A stretch of 64,000 bases of DNA, from assembly GCF_026191725.2 (NCBI RefSeq), contig NZ_CP120863.1, positions 2,646,001-2,710,000 on the forward strand, read 5' to 3'. Below are positions 24,603 through 34,285 of the stretch, piece by piece. This stretch comes from Roseibium porphyridii (GTDB taxonomy: Bacteria; Pseudomonadota; Alphaproteobacteria; Rhizobiales; Stappiaceae). Both the position numbers and the translations under genes were made by a program. The number at the start of each line of letters is the position of its first letter. Positions within the stretch are counted from its first letter, which is position 1. The notes beneath the pieces are model-generated. The model had not been told where the DNA came from. It did no database searches and worked only from the letters and a program-made list of their open reading frames with translations.

Positions 24603-25580
24603 CTATTTTGTTAGGTAATTCATCACCGTCTTGACGCGGTTTCCGCCTTCTTGGCGGGCCTGGAAAACGCAGCTTTCCGCTGCGGCCAGAATGTATTCAG
24701 AACTTTCCGAAACTCCTGTCTGTTCAGGAACAGTGCATGCGGCCCCCACCGATGCGGTAACAATGCCATTGCCCGCCTTGTTGTCGGCGTTCGGTATGCC
24801 AAGGTCTTGGATCGCCTGGTGGATATATGCGCTGATCGTCTCAACACCCATCTCATGTGTTCTTGGTAAGAGCAATGAAAACTCCGAAGTGGCCGTGCGT
24901 GCGGCAACATCGGCAGGCCTTCTTGCAGTTTCTTTCAGGGTGTTGGCTACCTTCGCCAGGCAAGTCTCCGCAGCATCGGAACCATAGTGCTCCGCGATTG
25001 CGTCAAACCGGTCGAGGGACACCTTGATCAGACTGGTGTGGGTCTGTTCGCGCAGTGCTATGGCCCATTCTCGCTGGAGGCTGTCCTCAAATGCCCGTCG
25101 GTTGAACAGGCCGGTCAGCGGATCGGTTTGCGAAGCGGCTTCGAGTTGGGCCTCCAGTTCTTTTTGCCTGGCGATGTTCCTGAAAAAGACGGCATAGGCC
25201 TCTGGTGTGCCACTCTCGTCTCGAAGGATGTGGCTGCTGACTTCAGTCCAGACAAGTGGCCCGAAAGCAGTGCGAAGTTGAAGGCTTGCAAGAGGCAAGG
25301 GCGCGGCAAACCCTGCAGTACCTGACAGGATATGATGGAGCAATTCAGCATCACTGTTCGAAGCATCGACATAGACAATGTCACGCAATTGCTCCGGGAG
25401 CTTTTCCGCGCTCCAGCCAAAAAGTCGCTCTGCTGCAGGCGAAATGAAAATTGGAGTGCCATCCGATGTCAGGACAACCAGGGCATCGTTGCTGAGTTTT
25501 AAAAGTGTTTCAAAGTCGAGGTTGGACGGTCGGATCAAATCCGTTGCCGACGAAAGACCTTTGTTGTCGTCTAGCGTCAT
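24603..25580 (-). CDS. PAS domain protein with degenerate GGDEF domain
   Basis: The 325-residue protein has an N-terminal PAS sensor (about residues 22-135, with TPIFISPAAERLFGWSAE) and a linker coiled-coil (RQKELEAQLEAAS). A GGDEF fold follows from about 152 (TDPLTGLFNRRAFEDSL). The active-site loop expected as R-Y-G-G-D-E-F reads RTATSEF (228-234); the first metal Asp is Ser (KVSLDRF) and the GHxxGD helix reads GSDAAE. Diguanylate cyclase activity is therefore unlikely, so I infer a sensory or scaffold role. Start follows GAGGCAAC. It is divergent from the mrp operon. Confidence 0.85.
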   Translation of the reverse strand: MTLDDNKGLSSATDLIRPSNLDFETLLKLSNDALVVLTSDGTPIFISPAAERLFGWSAEKLPEQLRDIVYVDASNSDAELLHHILSGTAGFAAPLPLASLQLRTAFGPLVWTEVSSHILRDESGTPEAYAVFFRNIARQKELEAQLEAASQTDPLTGLFNRRAFEDSLQREWAIALREQTHTSLIKVSLDRFDAIAEHYGSDAAETCLAKVANTLKETARRPADVAARTATSEFSLLLPRTHEMGVETISAYIHQAIQDLGIPNADNKAGNGIVTASVGAACTVPEQTGVSESSEYILAAAESCVFQARQEGGNRVKTVMNYLTK

Positions 25581-25982
25581 TGTTGCCTCGCTCAGAATTC
25601 TGGTGGCAATTTAAAACTGAACGGTATTCAGACTTCGAAATCAAGTGTTCTGAACAGTTTCTTGCGCACCTCACACTATCGGATAGAGAATTGGCTCCGT
25701 TCATCGACACCGGGCACCATGCTTTCGCGTCCTGTGACCTGGAAATTTGGCTTAAGCGGCTGGTCTCCCAGTTAGGCTTTTACGGTAGAACTACCAGCTT
25801 GGTTGGCAACTAAACGAAAAAATACGCCTCTAAACACGTGAAAATCGTATCTGGAACGCTTGAAACGCAGTATCGCTTGCCTAAGACATGTCATAACTCT
25901 TCCTGACCGCTATTATCTTGCGGACTGGGAATTGATTCGAAGTCATATGTCCCGCCGATTTAGTTTGTGATGAAAGATCACC
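25581..25982. other. Intergenic region between the GGDEF-like gene and mrpA
   Basis: This region carries no gene but should hold divergent promoters. Several short hairpins cluster at 25760-25800: CTGG-TCTC-CCAG (25760-25771, a GNRA-type GAGA loop on the minus strand) and GGTAG-AA-CTACC (25784-25795). On the minus strand GCTGGT/ACCAGC encloses both. They could form a structured leader of the GGDEF-like gene. Nothing else stands out. Confidence 0.35.
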
Positions 25983-28367
25983 ATGACGCCAGCAGCGATC
26001 GACGACACCACACTTTACGCCGTTCTGGCGCCATTTGCGGCCGCCGTGGTTGCCCCGATCCTGACGCGCTGGTTCAAACACAATGCAGCCTGGCCACTGG
26101 CAATTGTTCCGGGGTTGATCTTTCTGCACTTCGCCGGGTTCATTGGACCCGTTTCCGAAGGCCAGACATTCGTTGCCTCCATGGCCTGGGCGCCCAGTTA
26201 CGGGGTGAATTTCTCTGTCTATGTTGACGGGTTGTCGACGCTGTTCGCTCTGCTGATTTCTGGCATCGGCACGTTCATCATCCTTTATGCGGGCGGGTAT
26301 CTGAAAGGTCACCCTCAGCAGGGGCGCTTCTTTTCTTTCCTGTTTATGTTCATGGGCGCGATGCTCGGGCTGGTGCTTTGCAACAACTTGATTTCGTTGT
26401 TCATTTTCTGGGAGCTAACCTCAATCACGTCGTTCCTCCTGATCGGGTTCGATCACTTGAGAGCGGCGTCTCGACGCGCCGCTGTTCAGGCGCTTGTGGT
26501 GACCGGCGGGGGCGGGCTTGTGCTCCTGGCAGGCTTTATCGTGATCATCAATGCGACCGGCGAAATCGAGATGTCGGTACTGTTGTCGTCGCCCGACCTT
26601 ATCAAGGACAGCGGCCTATACGTTCCGATTTTCCTGCTCGTTCTCGGTGGAGCCTTTACGAAGTCGGCGCAGTTTCCGTTCCATTTCTGGCTACCCAACG
26701 CGATGGAAGCACCGACGCCGGTTTCGGCGTATCTGCACTCTGCGACGATGGTCAAGGCCGGTGTCTACCTGCTGATGCGGGTTCATCCACTGCTCGGAGA
26801 TACCGCGCTTTGGACAACGGTTCTGCCGCTCTTCGGTGGGATAACGCTTCTGGTCGGTACGATCCTTGCGGTCCGCATGACGGACCTGAAGCTGATGTTG
26901 GCCTATACGACCGTTGCATCACTCGGTCTTCTTGTCATGTTAACCGGCACGAGCCACGAAAAAGCCCTTGAAGGAGCAGTGCTCTATCTGCTCGCGCATT
27001 CGTTGTTCAAAGGTGCGCTTTTCATGGTGGCGGGCACCATCGATCATGAAGCCGGAACGCGAGATATCACCAAGCTCGGCGGGTTGCGCTCGGCGATGCC
27101 GATAACCTTTGTGGCGGCATGCCTTGCCGCACTTTCCATGGCCGGCTTGCCGCCGTTTATCGGTTTTATTGCAAAGGAAGTGCTTTACTACGGAACCTGG
27201 GGCTGGCTGGAACTGGGGCTGCCGATCACCGTGACGGCCGTCATCGGCAATTCGCTAATGCTGGTGATCGCTGCTGCCGTTGCCATCAAGCCATTTTTCG
27301 GGCCCAAGGTCGACACCCCGAAACATGCGCACGAAGGACCCGTCCTCCTGTTCGCCGGACCGGTTTTCTTGTCGGTGACCGGTCTCGGGTTGGCGTTGAT
27401 TGCGCACACAACAGGCGTGCTATTCGTTGGCCCGACGCTCTCGTCTTTGCTGGGTGAATTCAAAAGCATCGATCTGCACTTGTGGCCGACCAAGATCAAC
27501 GCGCCGCTGATCTTGTCAGTGATCACGATCGGCCTCGGTATTGCTCTGTTCACTCAGCTCGACCGCTTGCGTGCAATTATCGCAGGTATTCTGGCGGCGA
27601 TCGGCTGGGGCCCAGATAAAGGGTTTGATCAATTCGTTTCAGGTGTTGTTGGCTTCTCGGCATGGATAACGCGTCACCTGCAAACCGGGAAAATGCACAC
27701 TTACATGATGCTGACCTTCGGGTTCACGGCGTTGGCGGTGCTTTTGCCGGGTTTTCTGACGAACAGCCTGCCGGCCATGCCGAAGATGCCCGAATATCGC
27801 TTCTATGAATGGGGCATTTTCTTCATTGCGATCCTGGGACTGATCGCGGTTCTGATTGCCAAGACACGCCTGACCGCAATCGTCTCGCTTGGCATCCAAG
27901 GGTTCGCAGTCGCGCTGATCTTCATGATGTTCGGCGCTCCCGATCTGTCGTTTACCCAATTCATGGTGGAAACACTGTCCGTCGTCATTCTTGCTCTGGT
28001 CATGACGCGGCTCAATCTTTCACCGCGAGATCATCGCACAGCTCCCGCAGCTCTCGGCACGGGTGTTATCGCTGCTGCGGTGGGGCTGGGGCTGACGCTG
28101 ACATTGCTTGCCATTACCCAGCAGCCGTTTGACAGCCGACTGTCGGAGTTCTTTACCGAGTACAGCCGCTCGATCGCCCATGGGCGCAACATCGTCAACG
28201 TTATCCTGGTGGATTTCCGCGGTGTTGATACGCTTGGTGAGATTGCCGTGGTTGTGCTTGCAGGGCTTTGTGTGCTCGCTTTGATCCGCGTTCGCACCAA
28301 GCCCGAACCGGACTCGGAAGGAAGCGAACCGGATGTTGTGCAGACCCAGAAAGCGGAGGCACGCTGA
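25983..28367 (+). CDS. mrpA: Mrp Na+/H+ antiporter subunit A
   Basis: At 794 residues this is the largest subunit of the multi-subunit cation/proton antiporter that exports Na+ (or K+) and supports alkali, salt and osmotic tolerance. It is homologous to complex I NuoL. Conserved motifs include [62 protein letters not shown] and [19 protein letters not shown]; the C-terminal MrpA-specific helices are present. It is not fused to MrpB. Its stop overlaps the mrpB start by one base. Confidence 0.97.
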   Translation: MTPAAIDDTTLYAVLAPFAAAVVAPILTRWFKHNAAWPLAIVPGLIFLHFAGFIGPVSEGQTFVASMAWAPSYGVNFSVYVDGLSTLFALLISGIGTFIILYAGGYLKGHPQQGRFFSFLFMFMGAMLGLVLCNNLISLFIFWELTSITSFLLIGFDHLRAASRRAAVQALVVTGGGGLVLLAGFIVIINATGEIEMSVLLSSPDLIKDSGLYVPIFLLVLGGAFTKSAQFPFHFWLPNAMEAPTPVSAYLHSATMVKAGVYLLMRVHPLLGDTALWTTVLPLFGGITLLVGTILAVRMTDLKLMLAYTTVASLGLLVMLTGTSHEKALEGAVLYLLAHSLFKGALFMVAGTIDHEAGTRDITKLGGLRSAMPITFVAACLAALSMAGLPPFIGFIAKEVLYYGTWGWLELGLPITVTAVIGNSLMLVIAAAVAIKPFFGPKVDTPKHAHEGPVLLFAGPVFLSVTGLGLALIAHTTGVLFVGPTLSSLLGEFKSIDLHLWPTKINAPLILSVITIGLGIALFTQLDRLRAIIAGILAAIGWGPDKGFDQFVSGVVGFSAWITRHLQTGKMHTYMMLTFGFTALAVLLPGFLTNSLPAMPKMPEYRFYEWGIFFIAILGLIAVLIAKTRLTAIVSLGIQGFAVALIFMMFGAPDLSFTQFMVETLSVVILALVMTRLNLSPRDHRTAPAALGTGVIAAAVGLGLTLTLLAITQQPFDSRLSEFFTEYSRSIAHGRNIVNVILVDFRGVDTLGEIAVVVLAGLCVLALIRVRTKPEPDSEGSEPDVVQTQKAEAR

Positions 28368-28786
28368 TGCGCACGATAATTTTCCGCACAATTGCACCTT
28401 ACCTGACTGCGCTCATGGTTCTTTTCTCGATCTTCGTGCTGCTGCGCGGCCACAATGAGCCGGGGGGAGGGTTCATCGGTGGGCTGATCGCTGCCTCGGC
28501 ATTGGCAATCTTCGGTATCGCTTGCGGCGTTGCATCTGTGCGCCGTGCCATTGTGTTCCATCCGATGAGTGTTGCCGGGTTTGGTCTCTTTATCGGAGCG
28601 CTGGCGGGCACGCTGTCTTTTTTCAAGAACCAGGCCTTCATGACCAGTCAATGGCTAATCTTCGATCTCTTTGGAGTTGAGGTTCCCTTGTCCACACCGC
28701 TTGTCTTCGACATCGGCGTCTATCTGGTCGTGGTTGGTGCGATCGGGTCCATTGCCCTTGCTCTGGAAGAAAGGGAGACCGACTGA
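28367..28786 (+). CDS. mrpB: Mrp antiporter subunit B
   Basis: This 139-residue membrane subunit has four helices and the MnhB signature [18 protein letters not shown]. The start ATG overlaps the mrpA stop (TGATG), and its own stop overlaps mrpC the same way. It is part of the MrpA-G complex in the inner membrane. Confidence 0.95.
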   Translation: MRTIIFRTIAPYLTALMVLFSIFVLLRGHNEPGGGFIGGLIAASALAIFGIACGVASVRRAIVFHPMSVAGFGLFIGALAGTLSFFKNQAFMTSQWLIFDLFGVEVPLSTPLVFDIGVYLVVVGAIGSIALALEERETD

Positions 28787-29163
28787 TGGAAACCGGTGTT
28801 GCGATCCTGATCGGACTGTTTTTTGCGGTGGCCGTCTACCTGATGCTGTCGAAGCAACTGGTGCGCATGTTGCTCGGCATCGCGATCCTGGGCAATGCGG
28901 TCAATATGCTTATTTTTACAAACGGACGCCTGACCCGCGAGGTTCCGCCTCTCATTCCGGAGCATCTCTATGTTCCGGAAGTTGCTACAGCCAATCCGCT
29001 GCCGCAAGCACTCGTGCTGACTGCTATCGTCATCTCCTTTTCGTTCTTTGCATTCCTTCTGGTGTTGGCATTTCGGGCCTACCAGGAACTGGGTACGGAT
29101 GAAGTGAACCGGATGCGCGTCGCCGAACCTGAAAACGATCAAACTCCGCCGCAAGGGTACTGA
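28786..29163 (+). CDS. mrpC: Mrp antiporter subunit C (NuoK-like)
   Basis: This 125-residue three-helix subunit is homologous to NuoK. The family pattern is seen in LVRMLLGIAILGNAVNMLIF and ALVLTAIVISFSFFAFLL. The start overlaps the mrpB stop by one base; mrpD follows after five bases. The hydrophilic C-terminal tail is family-typical. Confidence 0.95.
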   Translation: METGVAILIGLFFAVAVYLMLSKQLVRMLLGIAILGNAVNMLIFTNGRLTREVPPLIPEHLYVPEVATANPLPQALVLTAIVISFSFFAFLLVLAFRAYQELGTDEVNRMRVAEPENDQTPPQGY

Positions 29164-29168
29164 GCTTT

Positions 29169-30758
29169 ATGGCTGGTTCATCCGTTTCCGTTGACTATTC
29201 AGAAGCCATGGCAACCGCGCCCGTTGCGTCGGGCGATTGGCTGGTGATCGCTCCGATCCTGATTACCATGCTGGGTGGTGCTGTTTGCCTGATGTTGCGC
29301 AAGAACACAGACATACAGGCAAAGATGGGCATTGCCTTGCTTGGTTTGCTGGTGCTTGCCTCACTCGGGCTCTTGATAAGGGTGCTGGATCATGGGGTCA
29401 TAACCATGGTCATGGGCAGTTGGTTGCCACCATTCGGTATTGCGCTGACCGCGGATGCCTTGGGCGCGACGCTGACGCTCATCGGTGCGATTGTCGCGTT
29501 TTGTGCTGGCGTCTATGGAGCGTCCACCGTCGACAACACCGGCCGGCGTTACGGGTTTTATCCCTTCCTCTTGTTGTTGATGACAGGTGTCAGTGGCGCG
29601 TTCCTGACCGCTGATATCTTCAACCTTTATGTCTGGTTCGAGGTTCTGCTGATTTCCTCCTACGGACTTCTTGTGCTCGGAAATGACCGAATTCAGCTTG
29701 ATGGTGCCGTCAAATACGGTGTTCTCAATCTGGTCGGAACAAACCTGTTCCTGATCGCGACAGGGCTGCTCTATGGGATCTTCGGCACGCTGAATATGGC
29801 TGATATCGCCATCAAGGTGGCAGAGCTGGAGAACCCGGCATCGGGGACACTTGCGACGGTTGCTGCGCTCTACTTCCTTGCCTTCGCAATGAAGGCGGCT
29901 GCCTTTCCGGTCAATTTCTGGCTTCCGGCCTCGTACCATACGCCGAACATTGTGGTCTCGGCCGTCTTTGCTGGGCTTCTGACAAAGGTTGGGGTCTACG
30001 CGCTGATCCGTGTATTTGTCCTGATCCTGCCAGAGTCGCGCATTTTTATGGCCGATGTTATCGGATGGGTGGCAATCGTGACGCTTCTAACGGGCGCAAT
30101 TGGAGCGCTCGCGCAAAGCGAAGTACGCCGCTTGCTGGGCTATCTGGTGATCGCGGGGATCGGCTCCATGCTTGCCGGAGTGGCGGTCGGGTCTGTTCTG
30201 GCTGTCTCCGGGGCGATCTTTTACGCGGTCCATTCAATCATCGTCATGACAGCCTTATATATGGCGTCGGGTATCTTGAACCTGATGGGAGGTTCCTATG
30301 ATCTGCGCAAACTTGGCGGCCTCTATCAGAAAAACGTGGCCTTTGCGGGCGTTTTCCTTGTGCTTGTCTTTGCCGTTTCCGGACTGCCGCCGTTTTCCGG
30401 CTTCTGGCCGAAAGTGATTTTGGTCGATGCTGCCTTCCAGGATGGGCGCGCCTGGCTGGGAGCAGCCATATTGATCAGCGGTTTCCTGACAACGCTTGCC
30501 ATGGGCCGCGTTTGGATCTTTGCATTCTGGCGTGGTGGGCCGGAAGGAACGCCCGATGGGCAAACCGCACCGTCAGTCGTTGCTGATACGTCTCAGTTGA
30601 CCGGCGCGGCTGTTTGGCTGCCGCTGGGAATTTTGACCGCGCTCATCATCTATTTCGGCTTGCAGCCAGAATGGATGCTGGAACTATCGACACAAGGCGC
30701 CAGCGGTGTCGTTGATCCGCTCGGCTATGTGCGCTCAGTCTTTGGAGGTGAGGGATGA
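29169..30758 (+). CDS. mrpD: Mrp antiporter subunit D (NuoM/N-like)
   Basis: At 529 residues with about fourteen helices this is the second antiporter-like subunit. Signatures include FNLYVWFEVLLISSYGLL, MKAAAFPVNFWLPASYHTPN and LTKVGVYALIRV, with the conserved Glu in the VWFEVLL helix and Lys in the AMKAAAFP helix expected for proton translocation. The N-terminus may start at a later Met (MATAPVAS, 16 residues in). Its last four bases overlap mrpE. Confidence 0.96.
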   Translation: MAGSSVSVDYSEAMATAPVASGDWLVIAPILITMLGGAVCLMLRKNTDIQAKMGIALLGLLVLASLGLLIRVLDHGVITMVMGSWLPPFGIALTADALGATLTLIGAIVAFCAGVYGASTVDNTGRRYGFYPFLLLLMTGVSGAFLTADIFNLYVWFEVLLISSYGLLVLGNDRIQLDGAVKYGVLNLVGTNLFLIATGLLYGIFGTLNMADIAIKVAELENPASGTLATVAALYFLAFAMKAAAFPVNFWLPASYHTPNIVVSAVFAGLLTKVGVYALIRVFVLILPESRIFMADVIGWVAIVTLLTGAIGALAQSEVRRLLGYLVIAGIGSMLAGVAVGSVLAVSGAIFYAVHSIIVMTALYMASGILNLMGGSYDLRKLGGLYQKNVAFAGVFLVLVFAVSGLPPFSGFWPKVILVDAAFQDGRAWLGAAILISGFLTTLAMGRVWIFAFWRGGPEGTPDGQTAPSVVADTSQLTGAAVWLPLGILTALIIYFGLQPEWMLELSTQGASGVVDPLGYVRSVFGGEG

Positions 30759-31231
30759 CTGGTCTCTTTCTCATAAACATCCTGCTTGCACTTGCGTGGG
30801 GTGCCGTCTCAGGAAGCTTCTCTGAGGTCAATCTGATCTTCGGGTTTATTCTCGGGTTCGGTGCGCTTTATCTCATTCGCGAACAGGTCGGTACCGCCGG
30901 ATATTTTGAAAAAATCATCAAAGGGATCGGGCTGGCGTTGCTGTTTGTCTCAGAACTGGTCCAGTCTGCCTGGCGTGTTGCCACGATCGTGCTGCGACCG
31001 CGTATCGAATTGCAGCCTGGCATCATCGCGTTGCCGCTGACAGTCGATCGCGATTTTGAAATCACTATGCTTGCGAACCTCATTACTTTGACGCCGGGTA
31101 CGCTCTCTGTCGACGTTTCTGACGACAGGCAAGTGCTTTATATCCACTGCATCGATGTTCCTGATCCGCAGGCGACGATCGATGACATCAAGAATGGCTT
31201 CGAGCGCAAGATTCTGGAGGTGTTCAGATGA
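30755..31231 (+). CDS. mrpE: Mrp antiporter subunit E
   Basis: This 158-residue subunit begins with two helices ([31 protein letters not shown]) followed by a cytosolic domain. It has the MnhE motif [42 protein letters not shown], read here in pieces ([15 protein letters not shown]). It overlaps mrpD (ATGA) and mrpF (ATGA). Confidence 0.95.
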   Translation: MTGLFLINILLALAWGAVSGSFSEVNLIFGFILGFGALYLIREQVGTAGYFEKIIKGIGLALLFVSELVQSAWRVATIVLRPRIELQPGIIALPLTVDRDFEITMLANLITLTPGTLSVDVSDDRQVLYIHCIDVPDPQATIDDIKNGFERKILEVFR

Positions 31232-31584
31232 GCTCGCTTGAAAACTTCTCGTCGCAATTTCTGGAATTTTCGGTGCATATCGCACTCGGATTGCTGACGA
31301 TATCCTTCGTTGTAATTGTCATCCGCACGGTCAAGGGGCCCAGCCTTCCGGATCGTGTGGTCGCCCTGGACATGCTTGTTGCAGTCGGCATCGGGTTCAT
31401 CGCCGCAATTGGTGTTTTGACCGGCTTCTATCTTTATATCGACATTGCCATCACGCTTGGCCTCGTTGGTTTTCTCGCAACTGTCGCCTTTGCGCGTTTC
31501 GTCTTGAACCGGGGGCTGGCAGGCGATGAGACGATCATGGAAGAAGTAGAAGAGAGCATAGAACGCAGGAAGGCTGGACAATGA
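31228..31584 (+). CDS. mrpF: Mrp antiporter subunit F
   Basis: This 118-residue three-helix subunit shows the MnhF signature [18 protein letters not shown] and ends with an acidic Glu-rich tail ([12 protein letters not shown]) longer than in the shortest homologues. It overlaps mrpE and mrpG by four bases each, so the operon is translated as one coupled unit. Confidence 0.94.
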   Translation: MSSLENFSSQFLEFSVHIALGLLTISFVVIVIRTVKGPSLPDRVVALDMLVAVGIGFIAAIGVLTGFYLYIDIAITLGLVGFLATVAFARFVLNRGLAGDETIMEEVEESIERRKAGQ

Positions 31585-31925
31585 CCGCTGTTGTGGAAAT
31601 TGTGACCGGGTTGATGCTGATCGTCGGCGCGTCGTTTGCCCTTGTTGCGTCAATTGGTCTTTTGCGCCTGAAAGACGTTTATATGCGCACTCATGCAGCC
31701 TCCAAAGCGGGCACTCTCGGCTCGGGTGTGATGCTGCTTGCGCTTGCCGTTGATGCTGGCGACCTGGCTGTCGTGACACGTGCCATCGCCGGTGTTGTGT
31801 TCTTCTTGTTGACTGCCCCTATTTCTGCCCACTTGTTGGCCAAAGCTGCGTATGCGGCGGGATATCGCCCCTGTGCCGATACAAAAGTGGATGCATTGGC
31901 CGAAATCATGCGGCCAAAGGGATAA
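31581..31925 (+). CDS. mrpG: Mrp antiporter subunit G
   Basis: This 114-residue subunit ends the operon. The MnhG motif [24 protein letters not shown] is present (read [18 protein letters not shown]), with three helices and [14 protein letters not shown]. With it the locus holds the full seven-gene set A-B-C-D-E-F-G. No terminator hairpin is obvious downstream. Confidence 0.95.
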   Translation: MTAVVEIVTGLMLIVGASFALVASIGLLRLKDVYMRTHAASKAGTLGSGVMLLALAVDAGDLAVVTRAIAGVVFFLLTAPISAHLLAKAAYAAGYRPCADTKVDALAEIMRPKG

Positions 31926-32246
31926 GTGTGTTTGCGTTGTGATATTAGCTGATCAAAGTCAGTTCACTCGACTATACTTTTGGACCATTGTTAAACTAGG
32001 TGCATAGGAAACGGTCAATATTTGTAGAATTTTATTTTTATTGCCTTTAGTCGACTTTTATTTGACTAGTGGGGTTGTCTGATCAGGACTCCGGCGATAT
32101 AAGGCGGTGACAATCACCTGCAAAGTAGAATCGTTCCCGATTTCTAGGTTCGTAAGTAACTGATATTCCCAAGACACTTGCGGCGCCCATTTTTGCAGGT
32201 TTATAACGCAGTAAAATTTTGAAATTCAGTAGAGAACGGGTGAAAA
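31926..32246. other. AT-rich region upstream of mucR
   Basis: This 321-base region has no gene and is clearly richer in A/T than its flanks, with T-rich runs around 32020-32070. MucR/Ros proteins bind AT-rich DNA and autoregulate, so this is a plausible place for the mucR promoter and operators (inference). No terminator for mrpG is visible. Confidence 0.4.
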
Positions 32247-32663
32247 ATGACTGATAGTCCGGTGGATGCAAATCTCATTGATCTTACAGCAGACATCGTA
32301 TCGGCTTATGTGAGCAACAACACGGTTGCTTCCACAGATTTGCCGGGCCTGATCAACGAAGTATACGGTGCCTTGCAGAAAACTGCGACAGCTTCGAACG
32401 AACCAGAGCCCGAGCCGCTGAAGCCAGCAGTGCCGATCAAGAAGTCGGTAATGCCGGACTACATTATCTGTCTCGAGGATGGCAAGAAGTTCAAGTCTCT
32501 CAAGAGACACTTGCGCACCCACTACAACATGACACCGGAAGAGTACCGGGAGAAGTGGGACCTTGGCGCCGACTATCCGATGGTTGCGCCGAACTATGCC
32601 GCAGCACGTTCTGAACTTGCCAAGAAAATGGGTCTTGGTCAGCAGCGTAAGCGCTCGAAATAA
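32247..32663 (+). CDS. mucR: MucR/Ros family zinc-finger transcriptional regulator
   Basis: This 138-residue regulator is an H-NS-like silencer in alphaproteobacteria, controlling exopolysaccharide, motility and cell-cycle genes. The zinc finger reads [19 protein letters not shown] with ligands Cys75, Asp78, His88 and His92; Asp in place of the second Cys is known in the Ml/MucR subgroup. The family tail [20 protein letters not shown] is intact. The N-terminal half (residues 8-47) is the oligomerisation region. A strong terminator follows. Confidence 0.96.
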   Translation: MTDSPVDANLIDLTADIVSAYVSNNTVASTDLPGLINEVYGALQKTATASNEPEPEPLKPAVPIKKSVMPDYIICLEDGKKFKSLKRHLRTHYNMTPEEYREKWDLGADYPMVAPNYAAARSELAKKMGLGQQRKRSK

Positions 32664-32691
32664 TTCGATCTGGCTTTCTGCCAATCCATTT

Positions 32692-32719
32692 AGAGCTGCC
32701 CTTGTGGCAGCTCTTTTTT
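32692..32719 (+). terminator. Rho-independent terminator of mucR
   Basis: AGAGCTGCC and GGCAGCTCT form a 9-bp perfect stem with a CTTGT loop, followed by six T residues. It lies 28 bases after the mucR stop and between convergent genes. Confidence 0.93.
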
Positions 32720-32762
32720 GTTGATCCGGCTTTGGGGCGATGATCAACCCAGAAGATGCGCA

Positions 32763-33194
32763 CTAAGCGGCAGCGAGTGCCTGCTCTGCATCGGAACGGA
32801 TGCGCCCAACCATTGATTTCAATCCGTTTGAGCGCTGCGGGGTCAAGTGTTCTTGCAGTCCGAGCTGCGCGAAAACACCCTGAACATCTGTATTCAAGAT
32901 TTCCTGCGCGGTTTTGCCATTGAAGAGCGCGGTCACCACTGCGACAAGTCCTTGCACGATCAAGGCGTCGCTATCACCCCGGAACGTCAGGACCGGGGCT
33001 CCGGCGTCGTTTTTTTCAATCGCAGTGATGAGCCAGACCTGCGACACGCAACCCCGGACCTTGAATCTGTCTGTGCGTTCGGCGTCTGTGAGCTCCGGAA
33101 GCTCCTTTCCCAGATCGATCAGGTACTTGTAGCGGTCTTCCCAGTCATCCAAAAAGTCGAAGGTTTCCAGGATATCGCTGAAACTTGTGGTCAT
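32763..33194 (-). CDS. sufE: SufE family cysteine desulfurase-associated sulfur acceptor
   Basis: SufE takes persulfide sulfur from SufS for iron-sulfur cluster assembly. At 143 residues from the chosen ATG it has the N-terminal IL-x-x-F-x-x-L-DDWEDRYKYLIDLG motif and the active Cys49 in RGCVSQVWL. The C-terminal QEHLTPQRSNGLKSMVGRIR is the family's usual ending. Starts at 33227 (behind AAAGG) and 33311 are possible but add residues unlike the family. It stands apart from any suf operon in this window. Confidence 0.92.
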   Translation of the reverse strand: MTTSFSDILETFDFLDDWEDRYKYLIDLGKELPELTDAERTDRFKVRGCVSQVWLITAIEKNDAGAPVLTFRGDSDALIVQGLVAVVTALFNGKTAQEILNTDVQGVFAQLGLQEHLTPQRSNGLKSMVGRIRSDAEQALAAA

Positions 33195-33518
33195 GGCACC
33201 GGTCTTTGTTGGTCTTTCCCGTGTCATATAGCCTTTGTGAGAGAAAGTACAAACCGGAGATATGGACAGAGCCAACTGCGGGCGGATGCTTTTGGCCTGG
33301 TATTTGTGCATGAAGGAAAGCGGCAGAGCAAAATCGTGAAAAAGAAAATCGCCGCAGATGAAATGGGCAGCTATTCATCTGCGGCGCAGCAGCACGGAGC
33401 CGCTGAAGTAAAGCCGTTTTTGCGATGCCGATTGGAAAGGCATCGCTCAAGCGGGGATAGTCAGCTGCTTGCAAGATTCTGGAAGTTGAGAGAATTCGAA
33501 ACAGCTGTTCGCTCCAGG

Positions 33519-33959
33519 TCAGGCGCCTGAGCGTGGCTTTGGACGCGGCACCGGCCCAATTTCTGTGTCCAGGCGTGTCAGGGCCTCAAACACCGGTTGG
33601 CTTGTCGAAGAAACAACTACTGGCCGCTGCGGCGTTGTTGAATTCGGGGTGGCAGTCGACCCTGTAACGATGGTTTCTCGACCGGAGTCGTTCGCCACTT
33701 GCTGGTCCAAAAACTGGTAGACAATACGCGCACCATCGCGCGCACGGCTGCCAATGGCCGAAAGTGCGTCGCCACCGGTTTCACACGCATCCGGATTGCG
33801 GCTGCAAAAGCTACCGATGTCGGAAACGGTCGCCTGCGCCGCCAGATAGGCCGAAACAGGATTTACAGTATCCACCTGTGTACTGTTTTCATCTGATCCG
33901 AGAGGAATCAGGACCAGCACCAAGGTGAGCCAAAAGGCTGTTCTCATCAAAAAGAACAT
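33519..33959 (-). CDS. DUF5330 family small anchored protein
   Basis: This 146-residue protein starts with a membrane anchor (MFFLMRTAFWLTLVLVLIPLG). A SAYLAAQATVSDIGSFCSRNPDACETG segment with two Cys follows, and then a Thr/Ser/Pro-rich tail ending in PRPKPR. This is the DUF5330 layout seen in Hyphomicrobiales; the function is unknown. The domain is periplasmic. A start four codons upstream (33971) is possible. Confidence 0.75.
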   Translation of the reverse strand: MFFLMRTAFWLTLVLVLIPLGSDENSTQVDTVNPVSAYLAAQATVSDIGSFCSRNPDACETGGDALSAIGSRARDGARIVYQFLDQQVANDSGRETIVTGSTATPNSTTPQRPVVVSSTSQPVFEALTRLDTEIGPVPRPKPRSGA

Positions 33960-34285
33960 GTCGCTACCCATAGTTAGTTCGGTTTGCGCATCTTTTTTGC
34001 TGCCGACGCGCTTGTTATGAGGTCACCTTAGCAACGACTTGAGAATGTCGGGTTGAATCGGAAAGGTCAATTTTCATAAAATAAAACAGATATTTAAGTC
34101 GAGTTTTCTGAGATTTTGATTCAAATTTTATCTTTTCTTGCACAAGCCGCTGTTTGCAGCCGGTTTTTTCGAAAATTTTGAGCGATATGAATTCATCCTT
34201 TATCGTTCCTTAAGTGCTCCAGCCGACAATGGTCCTACAAGCGTTGCGGGTGATTAGGTCCGTGTCTGGTTTATGGTAGTAAAGA
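33960..34285. other. AT-rich intergenic region upstream of the pseudo-kinase gene
   Basis: No gene is seen in this 326-base region. Bases 34070-34140 are strikingly A/T rich. At 34145-34169 a short GCTG-TTTG-CAGC hairpin with flanking CCG/CGG and six T residues looks like a plus-strand terminator, although no plus-strand gene lies upstream; a small unrecognised transcript is possible. Confidence 0.35.

Noticed and set aside
31926..32246. tRNA or other standard RNA gene in the larger gaps
   Set aside because: I looked for T-loop and acceptor patterns in all gaps and saw none; no tRNA is supported in the window.
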